DNA of 64,000 nucleotides from Promicromonospora sukumoe 327MFSha3.1 (GTDB taxonomy: Bacteria > Actinomycetota > Actinomycetes > Actinomycetales > Cellulomonadaceae). The notes beneath the pieces are model-generated. The model was given only the letters and a program-made list of their open reading frames with translations, was not told the origin of the DNA and did not search any database. The stretch covers positions 434,001 to 498,000 of the forward strand of contig NZ_ARQM01000011.1 in the NCBI RefSeq assembly GCF_000385135.1. The letters run 5' to 3'. The translations under genes and the position numbers were made by a program. Below are positions 16,884 to 25,862 of this stretch, piece by piece (positions within the stretch are counted from its first letter, which is position 1; every line of letters starts with the position of its first letter).

Positions 16884-18629
16884 TTAGCTTCGGAGCGGCT
16901 GCATGGCCGCTACGTCGGGGGTGGTCAGGCGCGCACGCTCGGCGCCCTCGTCGTCAGGCTCCTGCGCGGCCTGACGTTCCGCGTCGATCCGCGCCTGCCA
17001 GGCGTGGATCTCGCGCTCGGCGTCCGCCGCGTCCCAGCCGAGCAGCGGGCCGACGACGGCGGCGATCTCCTCGGCGGCCGCGGTGCCGCTGTCCGGCACC
17101 TCGTAGACCAGCCGCGTCCGGTGCCCGAGCACGTCCTCCAGGTGGAGGGCGCCCTCGTGGCTCACCGCGTAGTGCACCTCGGCGCGCAGGTACGCCGGGG
17201 CGTGCTCGAGAGGCTTGGCGAGCGACGGGTCGGCGTCGCACAGCTCGACGATCTCGGCGAGGTTGGCGCCGTAGCGGTGCAGCAGGTGGTCCAGCATCGG
17301 GGGCGACCAGCCGAACCGCTTGCCCCACGTGCGCGCCTGGCGCTGCACGGCACGCAGCCCGACGGCGCCCGTGAGCGGGATCTGGTGCGTGATCGAGGGG
17401 AGCGCGGCGGCGCGCTGCCCGATCGCGAAGTCGACGGCGTCCTTGGCCATGATCCGGTACGTCGTCAGCTTGCCGCCGGCGACGACGGTCAGGCCCGGCG
17501 TCGGCGAGGCGACCGTGTGCTCGCGGCTGACCTTCGCGCTGCTGGTGCCGGCCTTGGTGCCCGGCTGCAGCAGCGGACGCAGGCCCGCGTACGTGCCGAT
17601 GACGTCTTCCCTGGTCAGCGGATGCGCGAGTACCGCGTTGGCATGGTCGAGCACGTAGTCGATGTCGGTGCTCGTGGCCACGGGGTGCGTGGGGTCGAGG
17701 CTCCAGTGCGTGTCCGTCGTGCCGATGATCCAGTACCGGCTCCACGGGATGACGAACAGCACGGACTTCTCCGTCTGCAGGATCAGCCCGGCGTGCCCGC
17801 GGATGCGCTCCCGCGGCACGATCAGGTGCACGCCCTTGCTGGCGAGCACGCGCAGCCCGCCCTCGGAGCCGGCCAGGGCCTCGGTGTCCTCCGTCCAGAC
17901 GCCGGTCGCGTTGATGACCGCGCGCGCCCTGACGGTGATCTCCTTGCCCGTCTCCAGGTCCACGACCACGGCGCCGTTCACCGCGCCGGTCGCGCCCTGG
18001 GTCAGGCTGACCACCTGGGTGCGGCTCGCGGCGTGCGCGCCGTAGCTCGTGGCGGTCCGGATCAGGGTGGCCACGAGGCGGGCGTCGTCGACGGAGGCGT
18101 CCCAGTACTGGACGGCGCCGACGGCGGCGTCGTGCGCCAGGTCCGGGAACTTGGCCTCCATCTGGTTGCGGCTCAGGTGCCGGTGGAACGGCATGGGCCG
18201 CCGGCCCGGGGTGAGGGTCGCGAGGACGTCGTACATCGCGATGCCGGCGCCCACATAGGCGCGCTCCCACACGCGGTGCTCCAGCGGATACAGGAACGGG
18301 ACCGGTCGCACCAGGTGCGGTGCGAGGTCCCGGAGCAGGAGGTCGCGCTCGGTGAGCGCCTCGTGTACCAGCTCGAAGTCGAGCATCTGCAGATAGCGCA
18401 AGCCGCCGTGGACGAGCTTGCTGCTGCGGCTGGAGGTGCCCTGCGCCCAGTCCTGTGCCTCGACGACGGCGGTCGACAGGCCACGGGTGACCGCGTCGAG
18501 GGCGATGCCGGCACCGGTGACCCCGCCGCCGATCACCAGCACATCGAGCTCGGCCGAGGGGCTGACACTGGCCTCGAGCGCAGCCAGAGCCTGGGTCCTT
18601 GCTTCTGCGGTCAGGCGAGTTGATGCCAT
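16884..18629 (-). CDS. glpD: Aerobic glycerol-3-phosphate dehydrogenase
   Basis: A 581-residue FAD-dependent dehydrogenase that oxidises glycerol 3-phosphate to dihydroxyacetone phosphate, feeding electrons to quinone at the membrane. The FAD dinucleotide motif VIGGGVTGAG lies at residues 32-41, with the GlpD boxes QGTSSRSSKLVHGGLRYL (about 63-80) and GVWTEDTEALAG (FAD site). The C-terminal cap (about 390-560, HLLHRYGANLAEI) is complete. It is first in the glpD-glpF-glpK strand. Its 5' region (18630-18834) is AT-richer than average and should hold the operon promoter. Confidence 0.95.
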   Translation of the reverse strand: MASTRLTAEARTQALAALEASVSPSAELDVLVIGGGVTGAGIALDAVTRGLSTAVVEAQDWAQGTSSRSSKLVHGGLRYLQMLDFELVHEALTERDLLLRDLAPHLVRPVPFLYPLEHRVWERAYVGAGIAMYDVLATLTPGRRPMPFHRHLSRNQMEAKFPDLAHDAAVGAVQYWDASVDDARLVATLIRTATSYGAHAASRTQVVSLTQGATGAVNGAVVVDLETGKEITVRARAVINATGVWTEDTEALAGSEGGLRVLASKGVHLIVPRERIRGHAGLILQTEKSVLFVIPWSRYWIIGTTDTHWSLDPTHPVATSTDIDYVLDHANAVLAHPLTREDVIGTYAGLRPLLQPGTKAGTSSAKVSREHTVASPTPGLTVVAGGKLTTYRIMAKDAVDFAIGQRAAALPSITHQIPLTGAVGLRAVQRQARTWGKRFGWSPPMLDHLLHRYGANLAEIVELCDADPSLAKPLEHAPAYLRAEVHYAVSHEGALHLEDVLGHRTRLVYEVPDSGTAAAEEIAAVVGPLLGWDAADAEREIHAWQARIDAERQAAQEPDDEGAERARLTTPDVAAMQPLRS

Positions 18630-18834
18630 GCGCCAAACTCACCACGCATTCCGTGACTTGGCAAGACCTTTGCCCTCGCCGCGCGGGTGTGTTGGGATGT
18701 TCTCTCGCTCACTTTCCGATTTGCCATTCATTTCCCCTGGTGAAGGCCGGTGTACGCCCGCGGGTGATTGTTGGTGGCGACCGCCTGTCGTACGCGGCGG
18801 GCGCCGCATCGGGGGCCCGCCGTAGTGTGTCGCC
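18630..18834 (-). promoter_or_regulatory. glpD upstream region
   Basis: 205 bp without a gene, between divergent glpD and argA. On the minus strand it is AT-rich around GGAAATGAATGGCAAATCGG, with no certain hexamer pair. No clear palindrome for a GlpR- or IclR-type repressor could be picked out. Confidence 0.3.
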
Positions 18835-19365
18835 GTGACGACACCCGGGGCGCCGGCCGCGCCCGTGATCCGCCCCGCCCTTCCCGCCGACGTGCGCGCC
18901 ATCCGCGACCTCGTCGAGCCGCTCAGCCAGGAGCGCATCCTGCGCCCGTACGAGATGGTCGGGTACTTCGAGGCGGTCCAGGAGTTCCTCGTGGCGACCG
19001 ACCCCGCCGCGGAGCGGGGCGACGCCGTCGGCTGCGGGGCGCTGCACGTGATGTGGGACGACCTGGCAGAGGTGCGCACCCTGGCCGTGCACCGCGACTG
19101 GCGCGGTCGCCGCGTGGGGCACGCGCTGCTCGAGGCGCTGGTCGAGCGGGCGCGCGCCCTGGGCCTGCGGCGGGTGTTCTGCCTGACGTTCGAGGTGGAC
19201 TTCTTCGCCGCACACGGGTTCCGGGAGATCGACGGCACGCCCGTGACGCCCGAGGTGTACACCGAGCTGCTGCGCTCCTACGACGAGGGCGTGGCCGAGT
19301 TCCTGGACCTGGCGCGCGTGAAGCCCAACACGCTGGGCAACTCGCGGATGCTGCTGGAGCTCTGA
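18835..19365 (+). CDS. argA: Short GNAT-type N-acetylglutamate synthase (amino-acid N-acetyltransferase)
   Basis: A 176-residue GNAT acetyltransferase that matches the short actinobacterial ArgA (like mycobacterial Rv2747), which lacks the kinase domain of enterobacterial ArgA. It makes N-acetylglutamate from glutamate and acetyl-CoA, the first step of arginine synthesis. The acetyl-CoA loop is RTLAVHRDWRGRRVGHALL (about 78-96), and the C-terminal segment RVKPNTLGNSRMLLEL is characteristic. GTG start at 18835. It stands apart from other arg genes. Converges on mutY, 26 bp between ends. Confidence 0.85.
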   Translation: MTTPGAPAAPVIRPALPADVRAIRDLVEPLSQERILRPYEMVGYFEAVQEFLVATDPAAERGDAVGCGALHVMWDDLAEVRTLAVHRDWRGRRVGHALLEALVERARALGLRRVFCLTFEVDFFAAHGFREIDGTPVTPEVYTELLRSYDEGVAEFLDLARVKPNTLGNSRMLLEL

Positions 19366-19391
19366 TCCGGCCCGCGTAGGGCCGGCCGGCC

Positions 19392-20288
19392 CTACCTCGG
19401 CAGGTGGAGGCGGCCCGCGTCGTCCTGCTCCGCCAGGCCGTCCTCGACCAGGCCGGCGATCGCGCGGTCGAGCTGGGCCGGGTCGTGCCAGAGGCTCGTG
19501 AGCAGGGCCCGGTCCACGGGCTCGTCCGCCTGCCGGAGCTCGGCCATCACGCGGCCGCGCGCCTGCCGGTCGGTGCCCGCCCAGGCCTGGGTGCGGCGCT
19601 TGTCGGCGTGGGCGTCCGGGGGCGACCCGGCCCGGCGCCACGCGCACAGCCCGGCGACCGGGCAGACGCCGCACTTCGGCGCCTTGGCCGTGCAGACCAG
19701 CGCGCCGAGCTCCATCGAGGCGGCGGCCCAGCGCGCGGCGTCGGCGTCGGCCTCCGGGGCCAGCGCGGTCGCCAGGGCGCGCTCCGCGGCCGTGTACGAC
19801 GGCGCGGGCAGCGCCGACCCGCCGACGGCGCGGGCCAGCACCCGCCGCACGTTCGTGTCGACCACGACGGACCGCTTCCCGTACGCGAACGCCAGCACCG
19901 CGGCCGCCGTGTACTCGCCGATGCCGGGCAGCGCGAGCAGCTCGGCCTCCGTGCGTGGCACCGCGCCGTCGTGCCGCTCGACGATCGTGCGGGCGCACTC
20001 CTGCAGCCGAAGCGCGCGGCGCGGATAGCCGAGCCGGCCCCAGGCGCGCAGCACGTCGGCCGTCGGGGCCTCGGCGAGGTCGGCGGGCGTGGGCCACTGC
20101 TCCAGCCAGGCGTGCCAGGCCGGCTCCACCCGGACCACGGGAGTCTGCTGGAGCATGACCTCGCTGACCAGCACGCCCCACGCGGTGCGGTCCGGGGCGC
20201 GCCAGGGCAGGTCGCGCGCGGCGCCGTCGAACCACTGCACGACGCCGGAGCGCACCTCGGTACGTCGCGTCGCCTCCAGTGTTGTCAC
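19392..20288 (-). CDS. mutY: A/G-specific adenine DNA glycosylase
   Basis: A 298-residue MutY that removes adenine opposite 8-oxoguanine. Catalytic Glu43 lies in SEVMLQQTP, the helix-hairpin-helix is LPGIGEYTAAAV (about 120-131), catalytic Asp144 is in VVVDTNVRR, and the 4Fe-4S ligands are C199, C206, C209 and C215 (C-x6-C-x2-C-x5-C). The C-terminal NUDIX-like 8-oxoG sensor is shortened: the protein ends near 298 instead of about 350. Start is GTG. The gene lies next to disA and radA, both also linked to DNA damage handling. Confidence 0.93.
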   Translation of the reverse strand: MTTLEATRRTEVRSGVVQWFDGAARDLPWRAPDRTAWGVLVSEVMLQQTPVVRVEPAWHAWLEQWPTPADLAEAPTADVLRAWGRLGYPRRALRLQECARTIVERHDGAVPRTEAELLALPGIGEYTAAAVLAFAYGKRSVVVDTNVRRVLARAVGGSALPAPSYTAAERALATALAPEADADAARWAAASMELGALVCTAKAPKCGVCPVAGLCAWRRAGSPPDAHADKRRTQAWAGTDRQARGRVMAELRQADEPVDRALLTSLWHDPAQLDRAIAGLVEDGLAEQDDAGRLHLPR

Positions 20289-20526
20289 GGGGACTCATCC
20301 TGCCGCACCGCGGGTGCCCGGGCCGACCACACCCCGGGTGCCGGACGCCGCGCTCGGACGCTGAGCGGGTGCCGAGCGGGACGCGACGCGGGAGCGGAGT
20401 AGGACATGTGACCGACTCGACGGCGCGGCTGCGGCCCGGCCCGGGCGCGGCGTCGTACTTTGGTGCCGCACGGCCGTCATCGCACGTCAGGCCGTGGCAT
20501 CCAGCAGCTTTCAGGGGGTCGAGCAG

Positions 20527-21411
20527 GTGGTCAGTGCGCCGGAGCGGACCGGTCGGTCCGCAGGTCGGGTCGCGGCGGAGCGGAGCGCGACCGGTCCCCG
20601 GCCGCGCCGGCGGGGGCGCCTGATCGCGGTCCTCGTGGTGCTGGCGCTGGGCGGTATCGGGGTCGCCGCGACGTGGCCCAGGACGGACCCGCCGATCGCC
20701 GCCGCGAAGGTGCAGCCCCCCGAGCCCGTGGACCCGAACGCGGCGGCCGCGCCCTGTGCGCCCGAGGACCTCGACGTCAGCCTTGCGGCCGACCGCACGG
20801 CGGTCACGCCCGGCGTGCCGGTCCGGTTCACCGTGTCGGTGCGCAACACCGGCCAGGTGCAGTGCCTGGTCGACGCGCCGCGGCGCAGCCTCGCCGTCAC
20901 GGTCTACGAGGGCGAGGTGGGCGAGCCGACGGCGGAGCGGGCCTGGTCGTCCGCGGACTGCGCCGACCAGGACGAGGAGCGGCTGCTGCTCCTCGGCCCT
21001 GGCGACGTCGACACCACCAGTGTGCGCTGGTCCGACTCCCGCTCGGCGCCCGACTGCCCGGGCGGCCAGCCCAAGCTGACGGCCGGCCAGTACACGGCCC
21101 AGGTCACGCTCGCCGACGTCGAGGGCGCGAGCAGCGACGTGGTGCGGCTGACGTACACGGTGCCGCAGCCGTCGCCGTCGTCCTCGGGTGAGTCGTCCGG
21201 GGAACCGTCGGGGGAACCGTCGGGGGAACCGTCGGGCGACCCCTCGGGGAAGGCGTCGGACGAGCCGGAGGCGGACCCGAGCGGGTCGGGGGAGTCGGGC
21301 GAGGCCGGGGAGAAGTCGGGTGCCGGCGAGGAGTCCGACGGGGATGCGAAGGGCGACGCCGACGCGAAGGGCGGTCAGGACGCCGGGGACGGCTCGGGCA
21401 AGGAGTCCTGA
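20527..21411 (+). CDS. Membrane-anchored protein with low-complexity Ser/Gly/Glu/Asp tail
   Basis: A 294-residue protein with an N-terminal basic stretch (PRPRRRGRL), a single membrane helix (about 32-50, IAVLVVLALGGIGVAATW) and an extracytoplasmic immunoglobulin-like domain (about 80-205, VTPGVPVRFTVSVRNTGQVQC) with paired Cys. The last 70 residues are an acidic, glycine- and serine-rich tail built partly from GEPS repeats. The GTG at 20527 is chosen because AGGGGG sits about 9 bp before it; an upstream GTG at 20494 is possible. No function is recognised. It is divergent from mutY and followed by a convergent disA. Confidence 0.7.
   Translation: MVSAPERTGRSAGRVAAERSATGPRPRRRGRLIAVLVVLALGGIGVAATWPRTDPPIAAAKVQPPEPVDPNAAAAPCAPEDLDVSLAADRTAVTPGVPVRFTVSVRNTGQVQCLVDAPRRSLAVTVYEGEVGEPTAERAWSSADCADQDEERLLLLGPGDVDTTSVRWSDSRSAPDCPGGQPKLTAGQYTAQVTLADVEGASSDVVRLTYTVPQPSPSSSGESSGEPSGEPSGEPSGDPSGKASDEPEADPSGSGESGEAGEKSGAGEESDGDAKGDADAKGGQDAGDGSGKES
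21199..21234 (+). repeat. Three perfect 12-bp tandem repeats in coding sequence
   Basis: GGGGAACCGTCG repeated three times without mismatch, encoding GEPS units in the tail of the membrane-anchored protein. Being a multiple of three, copy number could vary without a frameshift. Confidence 0.85.
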
Positions 21412-21489
21412 GGCGTAGCCCGCGGCGCGCCTCTTCTCAGGCGTACCGGACTTCCAGGCGCACCGCTCCTCGCGGACGGACCCCTCGGG

Positions 21490-22572
21490 TCAGACGTACC
21501 GCTCGAGAATGCTGGACTCGGCGAGCCGCGACAGGCCCTCGCGGATGGTCCGGGCGCGCTGCTCGCCCACGCCGTCGACCGACATGAGGTCGTCCACGCT
21601 CGCGGCGAGGAGCTTCTGCAGGCTGCTGAAGTGCCCCACGAGCTGCTCGATGGTCGCGTTCGGCAGGCGCGGCACCTTGGACAGGAGCCGGTAGCCGTGC
21701 GGCGCGACGGCGGCGTCGAGCGCGTCCCCGCCGCCCGGCAGGTCCAGGATCCGGCCGATCTGGCTCATGTCGAGCAGCTCCTGGGAGGTGAGCGCGGACA
21801 GCTCGGCCTGCACGTCGGTCAGCGCGCGGTCCTTGCGGCTCAGCACGTAGTCGCGGATCACGAACTCGCGGTCCGAGCCGACGTCGCCGATCAGCTCGTC
21901 GAGCTGCAGCGCCAGCAGCCGGCCGTCCACGCCGAGCTCGATCACGTAGCCCGCGATCTCGTCCGAGATGCGCCCCACCATCTCCAGGCGCTGCACCACG
22001 GAGCAGACGTCGCGCACCGTGACCAGGTCCTCGATCTCCAGCGCCGACAGGGTGCCGGACACCTCGTCGAGCCGGGCGCGGTACCGCTCGAGCGTGGCGA
22101 GCGCCTGGTTGGCGCGGCCGAGGATCGTGTCCGAGTCCTCCAGCACGTGGCGCTGGCCGCCCACGTAGAGGGCGACGATGCGCATGGACTGGCTCACCGA
22201 GATGACGGGGAAGCCGGTCTGCTTGGCGACGCGCTCGGCCGTGCGGTGGCGCGTGCCGGACTCGGTGGTCTCTATCGTCGGGTCGGGCAGCAGCTGCACG
22301 GCGGCCTTGCGGATGCGGGTGGCATGCCGGTCGAGCACCACGGCGCCGTCCATCTTGGACAGCTCGCGCAGGCGGGTGGCCGAGAAGTCGACGTCGAGCG
22401 AGAAACCGCCGGAGCAGATCTGCTCGACCACCGGGTCGAGGCCGAGCACGATGAGCGCGCCGGTACGGCCGCGCAGGATGCGTTCGAGTCCGTCGCGGAG
22501 TTCGGTCCCGGGCGCGACGGCGGCCAGGGTCTCACGGAGCAGCTCGTCAGTGTGCGAGGAGGTCGTGGCCAC
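21490..22572 (-). CDS. disA: DNA integrity scanning diadenylate cyclase DisA
   Basis: A 360-residue DisA that makes c-di-AMP from two ATP and scans DNA for branched structures. The active-site DGA is D75-G76-A77 and the RHR motif is R108-H109-R110, the positions known for Bacillus DisA. The helical spine follows (about 150-285) and the C-terminal HhH DNA-binding domain ends with [22 protein letters not shown] -10 lies 7 bp before the GTG, so it may be leaderless, but it also lies 53 bp downstream of radA on the same strand, the common radA-disA pairing. c-di-AMP controls potassium transport in many bacteria, and trk genes are in this window. Confidence 0.95.
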   Translation of the reverse strand: MATTSSHTDELLRETLAAVAPGTELRDGLERILRGRTGALIVLGLDPVVEQICSGGFSLDVDFSATRLRELSKMDGAVVLDRHATRIRKAAVQLLPDPTIETTESGTRHRTAERVAKQTGFPVISVSQSMRIVALYVGGQRHVLEDSDTILGRANQALATLERYRARLDEVSGTLSALEIEDLVTVRDVCSVVQRLEMVGRISDEIAGYVIELGVDGRLLALQLDELIGDVGSDREFVIRDYVLSRKDRALTDVQAELSALTSQELLDMSQIGRILDLPGGGDALDAAVAPHGYRLLSKVPRLPNATIEQLVGHFSSLQKLLAASVDDLMSVDGVGEQRARTIREGLSRLAESSILERYV

Positions 22573-22625
22573 GAAGAAATCCTACGCTGTGCCCCGGGTC
22601 ACAAGTAGTTCGTTTCATGAAGCGG

Positions 22626-24059
22626 TCATCTCCCGGACGCCTCGCCGTCGCCCGCGCGGCCTATGGCCTGTGCCCACTCGACCGCGTCGCGGATGTGCAC
22701 CGCCTCGACGAGCTGGAGACCCTCGGGCGCCTTGACCCCGGTCCCGTGCGGTACGACGGCGTTCGCGAAGCCCAGGCGGGCCGCCTCGCCCAGACGCCGG
22801 TCCAGCCCGGCGACCGGGCGCAGGTCGCCGGCCAGGCCCACCTCGCCGAGGGCGACGGTGGCCCCCGGCAGCGGCTTGCCCGTCCGTGCGGACACCAGCG
22901 CCAGCGCGGCCGCGAGGTCCGACGCCGGCTCGGTGATCCGGACGCCACCGACCGTCGAGGCGTAGACGTCCTGGTCGGCGAGCCGCAGGCCCCCGTGCCG
23001 CTGGAGCACGGCGAGGATCATCGCCAGCCGGCTGGAGTCCACGCCGCTGGTGGCGCGGCGCGGGTTGTTCAGGGGGCTCGGCGCCACCAGGCCCTGCACC
23101 TCGACGGCGAGCGGGCGCCGCCCCTCCAGCGTCACCGTGATGCACGAGCCGGCGACCCCCGAGCCCGCGTGGGACAGGAACAGCCCGGACGGGTCGGGCA
23201 GCCCGACGATCCCGTCCTCCGACAGGTCGAAGCAGCCCACCTCGTCCGTGGGGCCGTACCGGTTCTTCACCGCGCGGATCATGCGCAGGCGGGAGTGCCG
23301 GTCGCCCTCGAACTGGCAGACCACGTCCACCAGGTGCTCGAGCGTGCGCGGGCCGGCCACGGAGCCGTCCTTGGTCACGTGCCCCACGAGGATCGTGGGG
23401 ATCTGCCGCTCCTTGGCCACGGCGATCAGCGCGGCCGCGACCTCCCGGACCTGCGAGACGCCGCCCGGGGCCCCGTCCACCTGCGCGGACGCGATGGTCT
23501 GCACCGAGTCGACGATGAGCATGTCCGGCTGGTTCGCCTCCAGGTGGCCGAGCACCGTACCCAGGTCGGTCTCGGACGCGAGCAGGAGCGTGGGCGAGAG
23601 CGCCCCGATCCGCTCCGCCCGCAGCCGCACCTGGCCGGCCGACTCCTCGCCCGTCACGTACAGCACGGTGCGGGGCGACTCGAACCCGTCGGGGCCCAGC
23701 GCGCCGTCGGCCACGTTGCTCGCGACCGAGAGCAGCAGGGTCGACTTGCCCACGCCCGGCTCGCCCGCGAGCAGGATCACCGCGCCCGGCACCAGGCCGC
23801 CGCCGAGCACACGGTCGAACTCGCCCACGCCCGTCGGGTTGGCGCGCGCGGACTCCACGTCGATCTCGGCGATGGGGCGCGCCGGCGCCCGCGCCGGGGA
23901 CACGGCGGCCGTGCGGGGGCCGGTCGCGGCCGGGCCGTCCTCGACCACCGTGCCCCACTCCTGGCACTCCCCGCAGCGGCCGACCCACTTGACGGTGGTC
24001 CAGCCGCACTCGGAGCACCGGTACGCGGGCCGGGCCTTCTTGGAGGTCGATGAGGTCAC
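22626..24059 (-). CDS. radA: DNA repair protein RadA
   Basis: A 477-residue RadA, an ATP-dependent branch-migration helicase-like enzyme. The C4 zinc finger is C15, C18, C29, C32; the Walker A is GEPGVGKST (about 97-105), the RadA-specific KNRYG motif near 263 (Phe to Tyr in the usual KNRFG), and a Lon-like C-terminal domain. The GTG at 24059 is chosen: an open frame continues to 25241 but the extension runs antisense through the divergent PAP2 gene and has no RadA character. RadA is known to modulate DisA activity in Bacillus; the two genes are adjacent here. Confidence 0.93.
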   Translation of the reverse strand: MTSSTSKKARPAYRCSECGWTTVKWVGRCGECQEWGTVVEDGPAATGPRTAAVSPARAPARPIAEIDVESARANPTGVGEFDRVLGGGLVPGAVILLAGEPGVGKSTLLLSVASNVADGALGPDGFESPRTVLYVTGEESAGQVRLRAERIGALSPTLLLASETDLGTVLGHLEANQPDMLIVDSVQTIASAQVDGAPGGVSQVREVAAALIAVAKERQIPTILVGHVTKDGSVAGPRTLEHLVDVVCQFEGDRHSRLRMIRAVKNRYGPTDEVGCFDLSEDGIVGLPDPSGLFLSHAGSGVAGSCITVTLEGRRPLAVEVQGLVAPSPLNNPRRATSGVDSSRLAMILAVLQRHGGLRLADQDVYASTVGGVRITEPASDLAAALALVSARTGKPLPGATVALGEVGLAGDLRPVAGLDRRLGEAARLGFANAVVPHGTGVKAPEGLQLVEAVHIRDAVEWAQAIGRAGDGEASGR

Positions 24060-24161
24060 GAGGGGAACCGTACGTGGCACCACTGACACGGGCCCGAAGA
24101 TCACCCCCGCGAGCCCCCTGACCGGCCCTCGCGGGCCGCCCCCGGCAGGTAGTTTGCGACC

Positions 24162-25058
24162 ATGCCGGCACGCCCTGCGCCCATCCGTCCCGCCGGCCGC
24201 GCGCGGGCCCGCCTCGCCGGCGCCGCCGTCGCCCTCGCCGCGGCGCTGGGCACCTGGCTGGTCTGGTGGGCGATGGTCACCACCTGGCCCGGGCAGCGCG
24301 TCGAGGAGCTCGTGTTCGTCACCGCCGACCTCTTCCAGGACGTCGTCAACCGGCCCGTGGAGCCGGTTCTGCTGCTCGGCTCGCCGCCGTGGCTCGTGAC
24401 CGGCTTCCTCGCGGTGTGCGGCGTCGGGCTGGCGCGCCGGCGCTGGGGTGCCACGGCCCTGGCCGCCACCGTCGTCGTCGGCTCGAACCTGACCACCCAG
24501 GTGGTCAAGGACGGTGTGCTCTACCGCACCGGCCTCGTCGGGGAGTGGAACCGCGACGTCAACACCCTGCCCAGCGGCCACGTCACCGTGGTCGCGGCCG
24601 CCTGGGCGGCGCTCCTGCTCGTCGTGCCTCGCAGCCTGCGGCCGGTGACGGCGCTCGCAGGCTGCGCCGCGACCTGCGCGATGGGCCTCGCGACGATCGC
24701 GGACCGCTGGCACCGCCCGTCCGACGTCGTCGCGGCCGTGCTCGTGGTGGTGCTCTGGGTGGGGCTGGCGAGCGCCGTCGCCCCGGCCGGGTGGGCGGAC
24801 CGGCCGCAGGACGACCCGCTCGCCCGTGCCGACGTGCCGACGCGGCTGGTCACCGTCGCGCTCGGCGTGGTGGCGGTCCCGGCGGCCGGCCTGTCGGCCC
24901 TGGCCGCCGCGGCGACCGAGGGGCACCTGTGGGCCGTGCTGCCCTGGGACGCCGGGCTGACGGCCTACGCGGGCGGTCTCCTGGCAGCGGTCGCGGTCGC
25001 TACGGCGGCCTTCGCCGTGCTGCTCCCGCTGAGCCAGGCGGCGGCGCGCCCCCGCTAG
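24162..25058 (+). CDS. PAP2-family phosphatase, multi-pass
   Basis: A 298-residue PAP2 membrane phosphatase. The active-site triad is split over KDGVLYRTGLVG (KxxxxxxR-like), LPSGHVT (about 140) and RWHRPSDV (about 183), facing the outside of the membrane; five to eight hydrophobic helices are predicted. Such enzymes dephosphorylate lipid phosphates or undecaprenyl pyrophosphate. ATG at 24162, with GCAGGTAGT upstream as a poor ribosome-binding site. It diverges from radA across 102 bp. A signal-type N-terminal Arg-rich stretch precedes the first helix. The substrate cannot be told from sequence. Confidence 0.8.
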   Translation: MPARPAPIRPAGRARARLAGAAVALAAALGTWLVWWAMVTTWPGQRVEELVFVTADLFQDVVNRPVEPVLLLGSPPWLVTGFLAVCGVGLARRRWGATALAATVVVGSNLTTQVVKDGVLYRTGLVGEWNRDVNTLPSGHVTVVAAAWAALLLVVPRSLRPVTALAGCAATCAMGLATIADRWHRPSDVVAAVLVVVLWVGLASAVAPAGWADRPQDDPLARADVPTRLVTVALGVVAVPAAGLSALAAAATEGHLWAVLPWDAGLTAYAGGLLAAVAVATAAFAVLLPLSQAAARPR

Positions 25059-25174
25059 CCGGCCCCTCACCCGGTCCGCCGGGCGTGCCTCCCTGCCGAT
25101 GTCAGTGGCGCGACATAAGGTCTCAGCTGAGCCATCGTGACGTATCCGGTGGACCGAGCACGGGGGAGCCAGAC

Positions 25175-25828
25175 ATGACCGACCAGCGCGTGAACTCGCC
25201 GCGCACCGGCGCGACAGCATCGGTGACCGCGAAGAAGACATCGCCCGCCGTGTACCGGCGTCGTCGGTTCGTCGCGTTCGTGGGCGTGCTCGTCGTGGTG
25301 CTCGCGCTGGTGCTGCTGATGGGCTTCGCGTGGCCCGGGTTCTGGCGCGCCGAGGCGACGCCGGAGCCCGTGCCGACCGTGACCGTCACGGCGCCGGTAC
25401 CCACCCCGACCGTCAAGGCGATGGAGCGCAGCGGCGAGGAGACCGCCTTCCAGAAGGCCCTCCCGTCGGCGGTGCTGCAGCTCGCGCTCGGCTCGCTCGA
25501 CGAGGCCAAGGAGCCCAAGGGCGAGGGCGCCCTGGAGGCCTGGAACGCCGAGTACTCCGACGGCGACGCGGTCGAGGTCGCGGTCGTCGCCGGGCAGTGG
25601 TCCTCGGACGACGAGGCGGCCACCGCCGCCACGGCCTGGACCTCGTCCGCCGGCGAGGCGGAGCGGACCGGCGACGTGAAGGTCGGCAAGAAGGTGGTCG
25701 GGCAGTACGCGTTCGTCCCGGTGAAGGGCGGCAGGACCGTCGTCGTGTGGCAGAACGGGACGGTCGTGCTGCAGGCGACCGGTCCGACCGACCGCATGGA
25801 GGACTTCTACACGGCGTTCCCCCTGTGA
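25175..25828 (+). CDS. Single-helix membrane-anchored protein of unknown function
   Basis: A 217-residue protein with a basic N-terminus (YRRRR), one membrane helix (about 31-50, FVAFVGVLVVVLALVLLMGF), a Pro/Thr/Val spacer (PVPTVTVTAPVPTP) and an outside-facing alpha/beta domain of about 130 residues (AFQKALPSAVLQLALGSLDE to TDRMEDFYTAF). I do not recognise the domain; the layout recalls lipoprotein-like or sortase-free envelope proteins of actinomycetes. ATG at 25175, with GGGGGAG about 7 bp upstream. It precedes proC by 34 bp and may be co-transcribed, but no partner role is apparent. Confidence 0.7.
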   Translation: MTDQRVNSPRTGATASVTAKKTSPAVYRRRRFVAFVGVLVVVLALVLLMGFAWPGFWRAEATPEPVPTVTVTAPVPTPTVKAMERSGEETAFQKALPSAVLQLALGSLDEAKEPKGEGALEAWNAEYSDGDAVEVAVVAGQWSSDDEAATAATAWTSSAGEAERTGDVKVGKKVVGQYAFVPVKGGRTVVVWQNGTVVLQATGPTDRMEDFYTAFPL

Positions 25829-25862
25829 CGGCGAGGGTTCGCGCGCGCCGGGGGACAATGGT

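Noticed and set aside
24060-25241. Upstream extension of the radA frame to 871 codons
   Set aside because: RadA homology begins at 24059; the rest lies antisense to the PAP2 gene.
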